Assembly (NCBI GenBank): GCA_035710745.1
Contig: DASTCX010000038.1
Coordinates: forward strand, 1-48,383
Direction: 5' to 3'
Length of the DNA stretch: 48,383 nt
Origin: Candidatus Eremiobacteraceae bacterium
GTDB lineage: Bacteria; Vulcanimicrobiota; Vulcanimicrobiia; Eremiobacterales; Eremiobacteraceae
Shown here: one piece after another, positions 25,254 through 31,584 of the stretch
Layout: each line of letters starts with the position of its first letter
Numbering within the stretch: position 1 is the first letter of the stretch
Translations under genes and position numbers: made by a program
Notes under the pieces: generated by a model
Seen by the model: the letters and a program-made list of their open reading frames with translations, nothing else
What the model was told of the DNA's origin: nothing
The model's database searches: none

Positions 25254-25709
25254 CTAGTGCACGATGATGACGATGCGCATCTCGTGCGAGTTGTAGTGGA
25301 ATTGGCATCCGAACATATAGAACCCGGGCATACCGGTCTCGTATATCAGCGACTTCTTCCCCGGGTTGATCGGTCCGGTCGCAAAGCCGGACGAACCGAT
25401 CGCGGTTCCCGCAGCCGACTGGGTCGTCGAGCCGTTGAATGAGCCAGGCCAAGGGGCCGAGTTCGACGTCGCGTCGCCGAGGAATGCCGCCGAGTGCTGT
25501 ATCGTATCCAGGTTCTGGAACTGTACCGACTCTCCGGCCGTCAAAAGAACGGTCTGCGTCTACGTACCCGTGCCGACCACGTTTGCGTGCCCTGGCACAC
25601 CGCGCAGGACCGGGGGACTAATGGAAAGATGACCCCGGTCATATGAAAAACGTCCGAGGCCGAATAGGTTGCCTTCGGCATCGCGAACGATGTGTCTCGA
25701 CTCCGGATT
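25254..25709 (-). pseudogene. Broken cupredoxin gene with an in-frame stop and no 5' end
   Basis: The last 100 codons encode a cupredoxin C-terminus (QHSAAFLGDAT, PGKKSLIYETGMPGFYMFGC, FHYNSHEMR) closely similar to the intact protein at 29946-30509. The same frame stays open upstream to 25709, except for a TAG at 25560-25562, just before TQTVLLTAGESVQF. It then runs into a stop 3 nt before the tRNA-Thr gene. No signal peptide and no ATG precede the TAG. A TTG at 25544 could start a fragment, but that would lack the signal and first strands. I read this as a decayed paralogue whose 5' end was lost at the tRNA. Confidence 0.7.
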
Positions 25710-25714
25710 TCAGA

Positions 25715-25787
25715 AGCCGACGGAGGGACTTGAACCCCCGACCAGCGGTTTACAAAACCGCCGCTCTACCAACTGAGCTACGTCGGC
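25715..25787 (-). tRNA. tRNA-Thr (anticodon TGT)
   Basis: Complete cloverleaf: acceptor GCCGACG/CGTCGGC, D-arm GCTC/GAGC, anticodon stem GCGGT/ACCGC with loop TTTGTAA, and T-arm GGGGG/CCCTC around TTCAAGT. Nucleotides -3 to 38 are duplicated at 29447-29487, so the 5' half, and with it the promoter region, now belongs to the integrated island. The gene reads ACA/ACG codons. Confidence 0.95.
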
Positions 25788-25790
25788 GCA
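25750..25790. repeat. Attachment repeat (att), left copy, 41 bp
   Basis: Identical to 29447-29487. It covers three bases upstream of tRNA-Thr(TGT) and tRNA nucleotides 1-38, ending at the 3' edge of the anticodon loop. This is the core of the island's integration site. Confidence 0.85.
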
Positions 25791-25864
25791 TTCGCTGAGT
25801 GCCTTATTTGGTGCGGGTTTGGCGAAATCCGCCCCTCTCCTATCGATGCGAAACGTCGGTTCGC

Positions 25865-25881
25865 GGTCACGGTTAGGTCAC
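25865..25881 (+). promoter_or_regulatory. Candidate integrase arm-site pair, left end
   Basis: GGTCAC at 25865-25870 and again at 25876-25881, direct, with starts 11 bp apart, 75 bp inside the left att repeat. The same pair with the same spacing lies inside the right end (29324-29340). Confidence 0.45.
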
Positions 25882-25923
25882 AGACAAATTCCACCTGGGC
25901 TGATCTTGCTAGGGTATGCCGCT

Positions 25924-26060
25924 TCACGAGACGCCGCCAAGTGCTCGCTGGATCGCCAGCGCGGCGGTATCTTCCGCAGACGGAATATGATGGGCGTAGA
26001 CGTTCAGGGTTGTCGTTGTATTGCTATGACCGAGGTTAGCCGAAACCGTTGTGACCGGCA
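25924..26060 (-). pseudogene. Tyrosine recombinase (integrase), C-terminal fragment, 44 codons
   Basis: The minus strand reads PVTTVSANLGHSNTTTTLNV, then YAHHIPSAEDTAA, and ends LGGVS-stop. This is the last catalytic block of phage-type integrases: the LGH motif and, 11 residues after the H, the nucleophile tyrosine (LNVY). Everything upstream is gone: the frame stops at the end of the IS3 element (26061), and the sequence beyond the other IS end (27257 on) does not continue it. Its 3' end points at the intact tRNA, as integrase genes usually lie next to their att site. Confidence 0.85.
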
Positions 26061-26077
26061 TGACCTGAGGCGGGGTT

Positions 26078-26929
26078 TCAGGCAGCTGGTTCCTGTGATG
26101 GGTTGATCAATAGGGTATCCGCGAACTCCTTGGGTGTACGACCTCTGAGCGAACTATTCGGCCGGACTTCGTTGTAATCGGTCAGCAATTCCGCCGCTGC
26201 GTTGCGAGCCTGATCGAGCGTCAAGAACGAATGAATGTTGAGGAACTCGTCTCGGGCTTTTCCGTTAAGTGATTCGACGTGCGCGTTCCGGATCGGCTTA
26301 CCGGGATCGATGAAGTGCAGCTCGATTCGTTGTTCGGCTCCCCAGGAGAGCATCGTGTGGCTGGTGAGCTCTGCGCCGTTGTCAAAACGCAGCGTTCGCG
26401 GCAAGCCACGCACGAAGCCGATCCGTTCGAGCACCGCGATGACCCGACGGCTATCAAAGCCGCGCTCCACCTCGGTTGCCAAGCATTCTCTGGTGTAGTC
26501 GTCGACGATCACGAGTACGCGTAGTCGCCGTCCACTCGCCAGCGTATCGTGCATGTAATCGAGCGACCAACGCTCGTTGGGCGCGTGGACCGGAGCGATG
26601 GCGTTGCCGCGCACGTAGCGCACCTTGCGTTTCTTACGCGGCCGTACTTGCAGCCCAAGACCCCGATAAATGCGGCGGAAGCGATACTCGCCGACGCCGT
26701 CGTACTCGCGTCGCAGCACGATCAAGAGGCGCCGCCAACCCCAGCGCGGCCGCTGGGTCGCAAGCTCTTGCAGGCGACTCGCGATCGGCTCATCCGCCCT
26801 CGGCTTGCGACGGTAGTACAGGTTGCTGCGCGCGTAGCCCGCGAGCGTGCACGCGCGCAGCGCCGAGATCCCCCGGGTCTGCAAGGCTCTCACCGCGTCT
26901 TGCCGCTGCGAGAGCCCCAACCGTTTTTT
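26078..26929 (-). CDS. IS3-family transposase OrfB (DDE integrase core)
   Basis: Produced as an OrfAB fusion by -1 frameshifting at 26923-26929. It has the rve integrase core with the three acidic residues in WSLDYMHD, LRFDNGAE and ESLNGKARDE, and the N-terminal HTH_21 region ALRACTLAGYARSNLYYRR. It ends with SLRGRTPKEFADT, the usual tail. The frame is uninterrupted, so the element could still be active. The frame is open further upstream to 27064, but that part overlaps orfA and is not coding. Confidence 0.92.
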   Translation of the reverse strand, partial: KKRLGLSQRQDAVRALQTRGISALRACTLAGYARSNLYYRRKPRADEPIASRLQELATQRPRWGWRRLLIVLRREYDGVGEYRFRRIYRGLGLQVRPRKKRKVRYVRGNAIAPVHAPNERWSLDYMHDTLASGRRLRVLVIVDDYTRECLATEVERGFDSRRVIAVLERIGFVRGLPRTLRFDNGAELTSHTMLSWGAEQRIELHFIDPGKPIRNAHVESLNGKARDEFLNIHSFLTLDQARNAAAELLTDYNEVRPNSSLRGRTPKEFADTLLINPSQEPAA

Positions 26930-27183
26930 TGGATCAACTCCCGCATCGCCTCGACTTCGAGCGTCAGCCGAGCGATGACGCGGTCTTTGCGATGGGCTTC
27001 GTCTTCGAGCTGTTTGAGACGCACGAGATCGCTCGTCTCGAGGCCGGCGTATTTGGCGCGCCACGCCCCAATCGTGTTCGGATGGACGCCGTGCTTGCGG
27101 CCCAGCTCGGTCGCGGTCGCGCCGGCGTCGAGTTCCTTAAGGATCGAGACGATCTGCGATTCGGTGAAGCGGCTCTTCTTCAC
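26890..27183 (-). CDS. IS3-family transposase OrfA, 97 aa
   Basis: A helix-turn-helix protein (MKKSRFTESQIVSILKELDA, then RKHGVHPNTIGAWRAKY) with a C-terminal leucine-zipper-like coil (VRLKQLEDEAHRKDRVIARL). It binds the IS ends and is the N-terminal part of the OrfAB transposase. The ATG at 27183 has GGAG upstream. The frame continues 11 codons past the slippery site and stops. Confidence 0.92.
   Translation of the reverse strand: MKKSRFTESQIVSILKELDAGATATELGRKHGVHPNTIGAWRAKYAGLETSDLVRLKQLEDEAHRKDRVIARLTLEVEAMRELIQKNGWGSRSGKTR
26923..26929 (-). promoter_or_regulatory. Programmed -1 frameshift site A AAA AAC
   Basis: In the OrfA frame the minus strand reads CAA AAA AAC GGT. The heptamer A AAA AAC is a canonical slippery sequence, and slipping back one base gives AAA AAA CGG TTG, the OrfB frame. 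OrfA ends at 26890 and OrfB is open from here, so the site explains how the fusion transposase is made. Confidence 0.8.
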
Positions 27184-27398
27184 GTGAGTCTCCTTGGCGG
27201 GCCTTACGCCCGAGAACTCACAGCTTCCGCCTGTCCGAAATCACCGCCTCAGGTCACAAGGAACTGGCATAACACCCACTCGTCATAAGAGTAAGGAGTA
27301 GCAGCGGTACACGAGTTCTCATTGCTTTTGATCTCAACGGCAATTTAGAAGGGCCCGCTGACCCGAGATGTTCTCGATGTCCACGGTCGCGTCCGCTT

Positions 27399-27917
27399 TT
27401 AGAACGTGATCGTGCCCGACCAGTGATCGGTGTATGTGCCGTTACTACTGTTGCACGTAAAGGCGACGGTTCCGCTGCCCGTCGCGTTCACGAACTTTCC
27501 GGTTCCGCTTATCACGGTGAACATCACCTTTTGTCCAAACCGGGGCGCGCAAGGTGTACCGGTTTGGAATCCCCTGAGGCTTAGGCCCATCGTGATTGAA
27601 TTCTGCGGATGGAATTTACTCGTCAGGATTGTCTGGCCGCTCCAATTGCACCCCGAATGGACATCACCACGAAGAGAACCGCTTTCCGTGCTCTTGCGAA
27701 TGAATGACCCAAAGCCGACTCCGGTGTATCTGAAAGAGCCATCTCCGTCGGGCGGATTGCAGACTCTTAGGCTCTGGCTACCCGAATAAGTCGCGCTAAA
27801 GGCTCCGCCGCGCTGTTGTACGGAAAGCGTGACGGTTTGCAAATGAGTCGGAACACTCGGGACCGCGGCGCATCCCACAAGCACTAACAATGCTACCGCC
27901 GAAATCAAACGTCTCAT
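27399..27917 (-). CDS. Island lipoprotein paralogue 1, 172 aa
   Basis: A signal peptide with lipobox LVGC (MRRLISAVALLVLVGC) predicts a lipid-anchored exported protein. The mature domain is beta-rich, with the pattern shared by all three island copies: GGAFSATYSG, a C-x-PPDG segment, GSFI-x-x-STESGS, HP-x-NSI, then SGTGKFVNATGSGTVAFTC and a terminal GTYTDHWSGTITF. The G-T-G-x-F-x-x-A-x-G-x-G motif recalls AOC-barrel/dirigent-like beta-barrels, but I cannot assign a family. ATG at 27915-27917 with GGAGGGC upstream. Third gene of the cluster in transcription order, 14 nt after paralogue 2. Confidence 0.78.
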   Translation of the reverse strand: MRRLISAVALLVLVGCAAVPSVPTHLQTVTLSVQQRGGAFSATYSGSQSLRVCNPPDGDGSFRYTGVGFGSFIRKSTESGSLRGDVHSGCNWSGQTILTSKFHPQNSITMGLSLRGFQTGTPCAPRFGQKVMFTVISGTGKFVNATGSGTVAFTCNSSNGTYTDHWSGTITF

Positions 27918-27931
27918 ATCGCCCTCCAAAT

Positions 27932-28456
27932 TCAGAACGTAATCGTGCCCGACCATTGGTCGGTATAGGTACCGTTGCTCTTACAGGTGAACTTCACGGT
28001 CCCACTACCAGTCGCGTTCGCGAATCTTCCTGTGCCGCTAACAATAGTGAACTTCACGGTGTGACCGAAGTCTGGATGGCAGGGCGTATTATCCTGGCCA
28101 GTGCCGGACCCCATGAGGAACAGGCTCACCTTCACTGAGTTCCGCGGATGTAGCGAGTTCCTAAGCGTAGTGGTCCCGCTCAATGAGCAGGCTCCATGTA
28201 CGTTTCCGACCGCCGAACCGTTTTCGGTACTGGCATGGATGAACGCGCCAGAGCCCGAGCCATTGAATCCGAAGCTGCCGAATCCGTCAGGCGGAGCGCA
28301 TGCTCTCAGCGTGAACGTGCCTGAGTAGCTCGCGCTAAAGGCTCCGCCACTCGCCTTGATCGCGGCACCGTGCGGTTGCGCATGAATCGGAATATTCGGC
28401 ATGGCGGAGCACCCCACAAGAGCCAATATTGCGATTGCAAAAATCGAGCGCATCAT
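27932..28456 (-). CDS. Island lipoprotein paralogue 2, 174 aa
   Basis: Same architecture as its neighbours: signal peptide with lipobox LVGC, then GGAFSASYSGTFTLRACAPP, GSGSGAFIHASTENGS, HPRNSVKVSL, DFGHTVKFTIVSGTGRF and the C-terminal GTYTDQWSGTITF. Four cysteines of the mature part align with those of paralogue 1 and may form disulfides. Two ATGs in tandem at 28456 and 28453 follow a GAGGACGGA. The middle gene of three; 88 nt separate it from paralogue 3. Confidence 0.78.
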   Translation of the reverse strand: MMRSIFAIAILALVGCSAMPNIPIHAQPHGAAIKASGGAFSASYSGTFTLRACAPPDGFGSFGFNGSGSGAFIHASTENGSAVGNVHGACSLSGTTTLRNSLHPRNSVKVSLFLMGSGTGQDNTPCHPDFGHTVKFTIVSGTGRFANATGSGTVKFTCKSNGTYTDQWSGTITF

Positions 28457-28544
28457 TCCGTCCTCACGTTTCTTGAAAAAGTCGAGTTCGGGGAAAGGCA
28501 ATCAGCCTGGACCGAGCCGTTGACTACCTTGGCTGGACGCGGTT

Positions 28545-29039
28545 TCAGAAGTTTAACGATCCACTCCAACTGTCGGTGTACGTCCCATCGGCCTTGCAAC
28601 TAAAGGTAATATGGCCCCCGCCGCTCGCGCGCTTAAATCTTCCAGTCCCTCCGCCAACGGTGTAAAAAAGGCCACTGCCACGGAGGTCGCATATTTGAGT
28701 TGTTCCGGTCAAATAAACTAGAATGCTGTTGCCCGGATAAAGTATACTCGTCAGAGTTGCCTTGCCTCTCAGATTGCAGTTGAATCCCGTCGCCCACTGA
28801 ACTGAGCCGACCTCCGTGCTGCGGCGAAGGAACGAAGCCGATCCCTTCCCGGTGAAGCTGATTTTCTGGTTCTCGAAGCAGAATTCTCCGTTGGTCTCGG
28901 TGCCCGCATACGTTGCGCTAAAGGCCCCGCCGTTATTGCGTGACGCGGATCCCACTGGTTGCAAATGAGTCGGAACACTGGGAACCGCGGCGCATCCCGC
29001 AAGCAGCAATACGGCAACAGCGGAAATCAGACGTATCAT
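28545..29039 (-). CDS. Island lipoprotein paralogue 3, 164 aa
   Basis: The most diverged copy. Its signal peptide and first mature residues (MIRLISAVAVLLLAGCAAVP, then SVPTHLQPV) are nearly those of paralogue 1, but the central PPDG segment is replaced by ETNGEFCFENQKISFTGKG and the loop before GTGRF is shorter. The ending GTYTDSWSGSLNF is retained. ATG at 29037-29039 with GAGGGCGAAA upstream. First in transcription order; the 407 bases before it must hold the promoter of the cluster, although I see no convincing -35/-10 pair. Rapid divergence between tandem copies suggests variable surface or effector-like proteins; that is inference. Confidence 0.78.
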   Translation of the reverse strand: MIRLISAVAVLLLAGCAAVPSVPTHLQPVGSASRNNGGAFSATYAGTETNGEFCFENQKISFTGKGSASFLRRSTEVGSVQWATGFNCNLRGKATLTSILYPGNSILVYLTGTTQICDLRGSGLFYTVGGGTGRFKRASGGGHITFSCKADGTYTDSWSGSLNF

Positions 29040-29319
29040 TTTCGCCCTCGCTCGTTCACGACAATACCGAACTCGGGCGCAAGGTTGCTTGTCGCAATCA
29101 AAACCTTTCGCCGGTTTTTTGGGCGTTCTGCGAGCGTTCGATGCTGCCTCTTCCACTCCGCGAGACTCGAACAATGGGAGCCTGAAGGCCCAGGTCCATC
29201 TGTGCGGTCCTAGCCCTGCGCCCGATCGCGCCGACCAGTCGCTCGCCAAAAACATCACGCGATAAGAACCGCCGGGGGTCCCAAAACTTCGCGCTCGTCG
29301 AAAACCCCCGGTCCCCTTA

Positions 29320-29341
29320 CCGAGGTCACGCCGAGGTCACG
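29320..29341 (+). promoter_or_regulatory. Candidate integrase arm-site pair, right end
   Basis: CCGAGGTCACG twice in direct tandem (29320-29330 and 29331-29341). The shared GGTCAC cores have starts at 29324 and 29335, 11 bp apart, the same orientation and spacing as the pair inside the left end. The pair is 106 bp from the right att repeat. Confidence 0.45.
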
Positions 29342-29402
29342 TCCGTTGCCTGACATCCGATGTTGTCGGCTGACATGACGACGCGATCACGCTAAAAAGA
29401 AA

Positions 29403-29431
29403 ACACCCCGCCACTTAAAGTAACGGGGTGT
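29403..29431 (-). terminator. Rho-independent terminator behind the split tRNA half
   Basis: On the minus strand ACACCCCG pairs with CGGGGTGT (8 bp, 13-nt loop that itself pairs in part) and is followed by TTTCTTTTT. It lies 15 nt downstream of the tRNA-Thr half-copy at 29447-29487, so it would stop transcription from the original tRNA promoter before it enters the island. Confidence 0.75.
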
Positions 29432-29446
29432 CAGCGTCTTGACGAA

Positions 29447-29487
29447 TTACAAAACCGCCGCTCTACCAACTGAGCTACGTCGGCGCA
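29447..29487 (-). repeat. Attachment repeat (att), right copy: 5' half of tRNA-Thr(TGT)
   Basis: 41 bp identical to 25750-25790. It holds tRNA nucleotides 1-38 plus three upstream bases and ends at the anticodon loop; the 3' half is absent, so it cannot make a tRNA. The DNA to its right (29488-29593) is then the original upstream region of the chromosomal tRNA gene. Confidence 0.85.
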
Positions 29488-29593
29488 GACCTTGGAACAT
29501 ATTGGACGAAGGCGCTCGGCTCCCCGCTGACAGCGCGACCAAGCGACTGTCGGTCGTCTGAGATCGTGTTAGAACGGGCAACTCTTTAGCGCT

Positions 29594-29827
29594 ATGATCA
29601 AGACGCATTGGCGACGGACTGTCGCCGCTATCGGGCTTTCAGCTACATTGATCCTCTCCGCGGTCGCCGCGACGCATTCGCGAAACGACGCCTACCAAAT
29701 GCCGGCAGCACCTGAGTCGCCGATGCCGACCTTCACCGTCATGCCGACAGGCAGCGCAAAACCATCGCCGCGTCCGAGCGCTAGCCCGCGCAAGTCGCCG
29801 ACGCCTTCGCCCACGCCGACTTTTTAG
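29594..29827 (+). CDS. Small secreted Pro/Ser-rich protein, 77 aa
   Basis: An N-terminal signal sequence (MIKTHWRRTVAAIGLSATLI, then LSAVAATHS) is followed by a low-complexity tail of P-S-P-T-P repeats ending PTPTF. No cysteine is present. The tail has no fold I recognise and may be an extended linker at the cell surface. The Shine-Dalgarno is weak. Downstream come a GCCGAGC-TTC-GCTCGGC hairpin (29850-29866) and a terminator. Confidence 0.55.
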   Translation: MIKTHWRRTVAAIGLSATLILSAVAATHSRNDAYQMPAAPESPMPTFTVMPTGSAKPSPRPSASPRKSPTPSPTPTF

Positions 29828-29893
29828 AGCCAGACCGCGGCGGTAAGAAGCCGAGCTTCGCTCGGCCTACTACATCATGTTGAGTGAAATGCA

Positions 29894-29919
29894 ACGCCCC
29901 CGGCGATGGCCGAGGGCGT
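29894..29919. terminator. Bidirectional terminator
   Basis: ACGCCCCCGG...CCGAGGGCGT (29894-29919) followed by TTTTG on the plus strand; on the minus strand the same stem is followed by TGCATTT. It lies between the convergent small secreted gene and the cupredoxin lipoprotein gene. Confidence 0.65.
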
Positions 29920-29945
29920 TTTGCGTTGATTGCGCGAGCGGCCGG

Positions 29946-30509
29946 TTATTTGACGATGATCACCGTACGCATGCCGTTCGAGTTATAGTGGAACGCGCAG
30001 CCGACCATGTAGAAGCCGGGCATACCGGTATTGTAGATGACGGACTTCGTGCCCGGATTGAGAGCGCCGGTGCTGAAGTTTACCGTTCCGATCGCGGTGC
30101 CGGCCGGCGACTTCGTCGAGCTGCCGTTGAAAAGCTGCGGCCATGGCGCCATGTTCCGCGTTGCGTCGCCCAAGAAGCTCAGCGTGTGAGGCCGGACCGT
30201 GTCGACGTTGAAGAAATGGACCGACGTCGCGGCGGGAAGCGAGATGACTTCAGACGTCGTCGAGGTCTTGCCCTTGAAGTAGCCGAGCACGACGCCGTAC
30301 CTCGGGCTCGTAAACGGCGCTTCGCCGGTCAAACGGATGCCGACCGCTATTGCCGACGTCGAAATGTCGACGCCGTCTTCGTTAAATCCGACGTTCATGA
30401 CATTCTGCGATGGCGCCGGAACGATCGGCGACGACGCCGAGGAACCGTGTGCGCTGCATCCGGCCAATAGCAGCGCCGCGAGGACGAACGAACCGACCGC
30501 GTACTTCAT
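29946..30509 (-). CDS. Cupredoxin-like lipoprotein, 187 aa
   Basis: A signal peptide with lipobox LAGC (MKYAVGSFVLAALLLAGC) predicts lipid anchoring. The mature C-terminal half is a cupredoxin: the first copper ligand is in RPHTLSFLGDAT, and the ligand loop is C-x2-H-x5-M in GCAFHYNSNGM. The upstream part (about 30-100) is an Ig-like or linker region, NEDGVDISTSAIAVGIRLTG. It is a paralogue of the broken gene at 25254-25709 on the other side of the island. The ATG at 30507-30509 is chosen from the signal peptide. Likely copper-dependent electron carrier or copper chaperone at the outer face; the partner is unknown. Confidence 0.82.
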   Translation of the reverse strand: MKYAVGSFVLAALLLAGCSAHGSSASSPIVPAPSQNVMNVGFNEDGVDISTSAIAVGIRLTGEAPFTSPRYGVVLGYFKGKTSTTSEVISLPAATSVHFFNVDTVRPHTLSFLGDATRNMAPWPQLFNGSSTKSPAGTAIGTVNFSTGALNPGTKSVIYNTGMPGFYMVGCAFHYNSNGMRTVIIVK

Positions 30510-30649
30510 TCCAAACGCCTTTCTTGAAGCGATAGCACCACACGACTCTACCGTCGGCTGCTGAAAATTCAATTAATCGAAAATTCGCGCCTGTGATGAG
30601 TCCCCGGACGAAGGTCCCGGGCCCGGCGCGAAATCACTGCGTCCGTCGG

Positions 30650-31480
30650 CTATTCTAGCAGTTTGAGCTGCCTCGACGCATCGTCGACAGGCGCAGGCGT
30701 GATGTCGAGCAGATCCATCATCTGACGCGCGTTCGTCACCGCCTGCCCGTTCCGATGGTTATTGAAGAACACGTACGTCTCGTCCGTCTGCTCGATGATC
30801 TCGCCGATGCGCGGCAGCCACTCGACGAGTTCGTCGGTGGAATACGTGTAGTCGTAACGCTCGGCCGCGCTGCGCTCTTGCTTCCACCATTTCGCCGCGT
30901 TGCGTCCGTGGAATCGTACGTAGCCGATCGTCGACGTCGTCTGCGCGTCCGGTTTGACGAGCGACTCGAAACGCGGCTCATCGACGTTGCACCACCCGAT
31001 ATCGAGCGCGCTCAAGATGCGCAAGACCGAATCTTTCTGCCAGTCGCGATGGCGGAACTCCGCGACGAGGCGCAGATCGGACCAGTCCTTGCGGAGCAGT
31101 TCGAGCCGGCCGAGCGCCTCACGCGTCGGGCGGAACGAATTCGGAAACTGTGCCAGCACCGCGCCGAGCTTGCCGGCGCGGATCAGCGGTTCGAGGCATG
31201 CCCGGAACGAGAGCAGTTCGGACTCCTCGGGCGATGCATCAGCCGGCACGTGCGTGACGCTGCCCGGCGCCTTTACCGTGAAACGAAAATCCGCCGGCGT
31301 CCGATGCGCCATCGATTCGAACATCGACGGCTTCGGGATCGCGTAGTAGGTGCTGTCGATCTCGACCGCGGAGAATCGCTCCGCATAGTAGTCGAGCATC
31401 GACGCCGGACGGATGCCGAACGGATAGAACGGTCCGACCCAGTCGCGGTATGAGAAACCACACGTGCCGACACGGAGCAT
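30650..31480 (-). CDS. DUF72 family protein, 276 aa
   Basis: A TIM-barrel-type protein of the DUF72 (YecE) family. Diagnostic stretches are the opening MLRVGTCGFSYRDWVGPFYP, the segment FSAVEIDSTYY, RFTVKAPGSVTH, LAQFPNSFRP, and the late TYVFFNNHRNGQAVTNA. The family is widespread but its reaction is unknown. Length is normal. A palindromic repeat lies 50 nt upstream, which separates it from the peptide-binding protein gene. Confidence 0.92.
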   Translation of the reverse strand: MLRVGTCGFSYRDWVGPFYPFGIRPASMLDYYAERFSAVEIDSTYYAIPKPSMFESMAHRTPADFRFTVKAPGSVTHVPADASPEESELLSFRACLEPLIRAGKLGAVLAQFPNSFRPTREALGRLELLRKDWSDLRLVAEFRHRDWQKDSVLRILSALDIGWCNVDEPRFESLVKPDAQTTSTIGYVRFHGRNAAKWWKQERSAAERYDYTYSTDELVEWLPRIGEIIEQTDETYVFFNNHRNGQAVTNARQMMDLLDITPAPVDDASRQLKLLE

Positions 31481-31530
31481 GTAAGCTGGATTGGGCGCGG
31501 AGATGGCGACGGCCCTGTGGGTTGGCCGCG

Positions 31531-31554
31531 GCGGTCGAGCTAAAGCTCGACCGC
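31531..31554. repeat. Palindromic intergenic repeat
   Basis: GCGGTCGAGCTAAAGCTCGACCGC, a perfect 24-bp palindrome, identical to the right copy of the pair at 8211-8234, including the flanking CTAC. Confidence 0.88.
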
Positions 31555-31584
31555 TACGGGTCTAAAGATGTCGATGACGCGATG

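Larger units (their letters stand above)
26061..27256 (-). mobile_element. IS3-family insertion sequence (IS407-like group), complete
   Basis: The 1,196-bp element has terminal inverted repeats beginning TGACCTGAGGCGG (26061-26073 and, inverted, 27244-27256), 13 bp perfect and then imperfect to about 25 bp. It carries orfA and a frameshifted orfB. It sits inside the integrase gene. Flanking bases are GGCA on the left and CAAG on the right; only CA is shared, so no normal 3-4 bp target duplication is visible, which fits a later deletion of adjacent DNA. Confidence 0.92.
29040..29446. other. Gene-free right end of the island
   Basis: 407 bases with no supportable gene; the open frame running up from paralogue 3 has no start signal here. 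It contains the paired GGTCAC repeats (29320-29341), a short TGACATC/TGACATG repeat (29351-29377) and the terminator at 29403-29431. It probably combines the promoter of the lipoprotein cluster with one arm of the attachment site. Confidence 0.6.
25750..29487. mobile_element. 3.7-kb integrated island at tRNA-Thr(TGT), integrase inactivated
   Basis: Bounded by the 41-bp direct repeat. From left to right it holds: paired GGTCAC motifs; the 3' end of a tyrosine recombinase gene; an IS3-family element; three paralogous lipoprotein genes; an empty 400-bp stretch with a second pair of GGTCAC motifs; a terminator; and the tRNA half-copy. The recombinase is truncated, so the island is no longer self-mobile. 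It carries no replication or transfer gene. Size and content suit a small satellite-like or decayed island rather than a prophage. Confidence 0.8.

Noticed and set aside
25254-25544. Functional 96-aa cupredoxin starting at TTG
   Set aside because: It lacks a signal peptide and the first beta strands, and the homologous reading frame continues upstream past a TAG; a pseudogene is the better reading.
27257-27398. Remaining 5' part of the integrase beyond the IS
   Set aside because: None of the minus-strand frames continues the recombinase motif series (no R or HxxR boxes).
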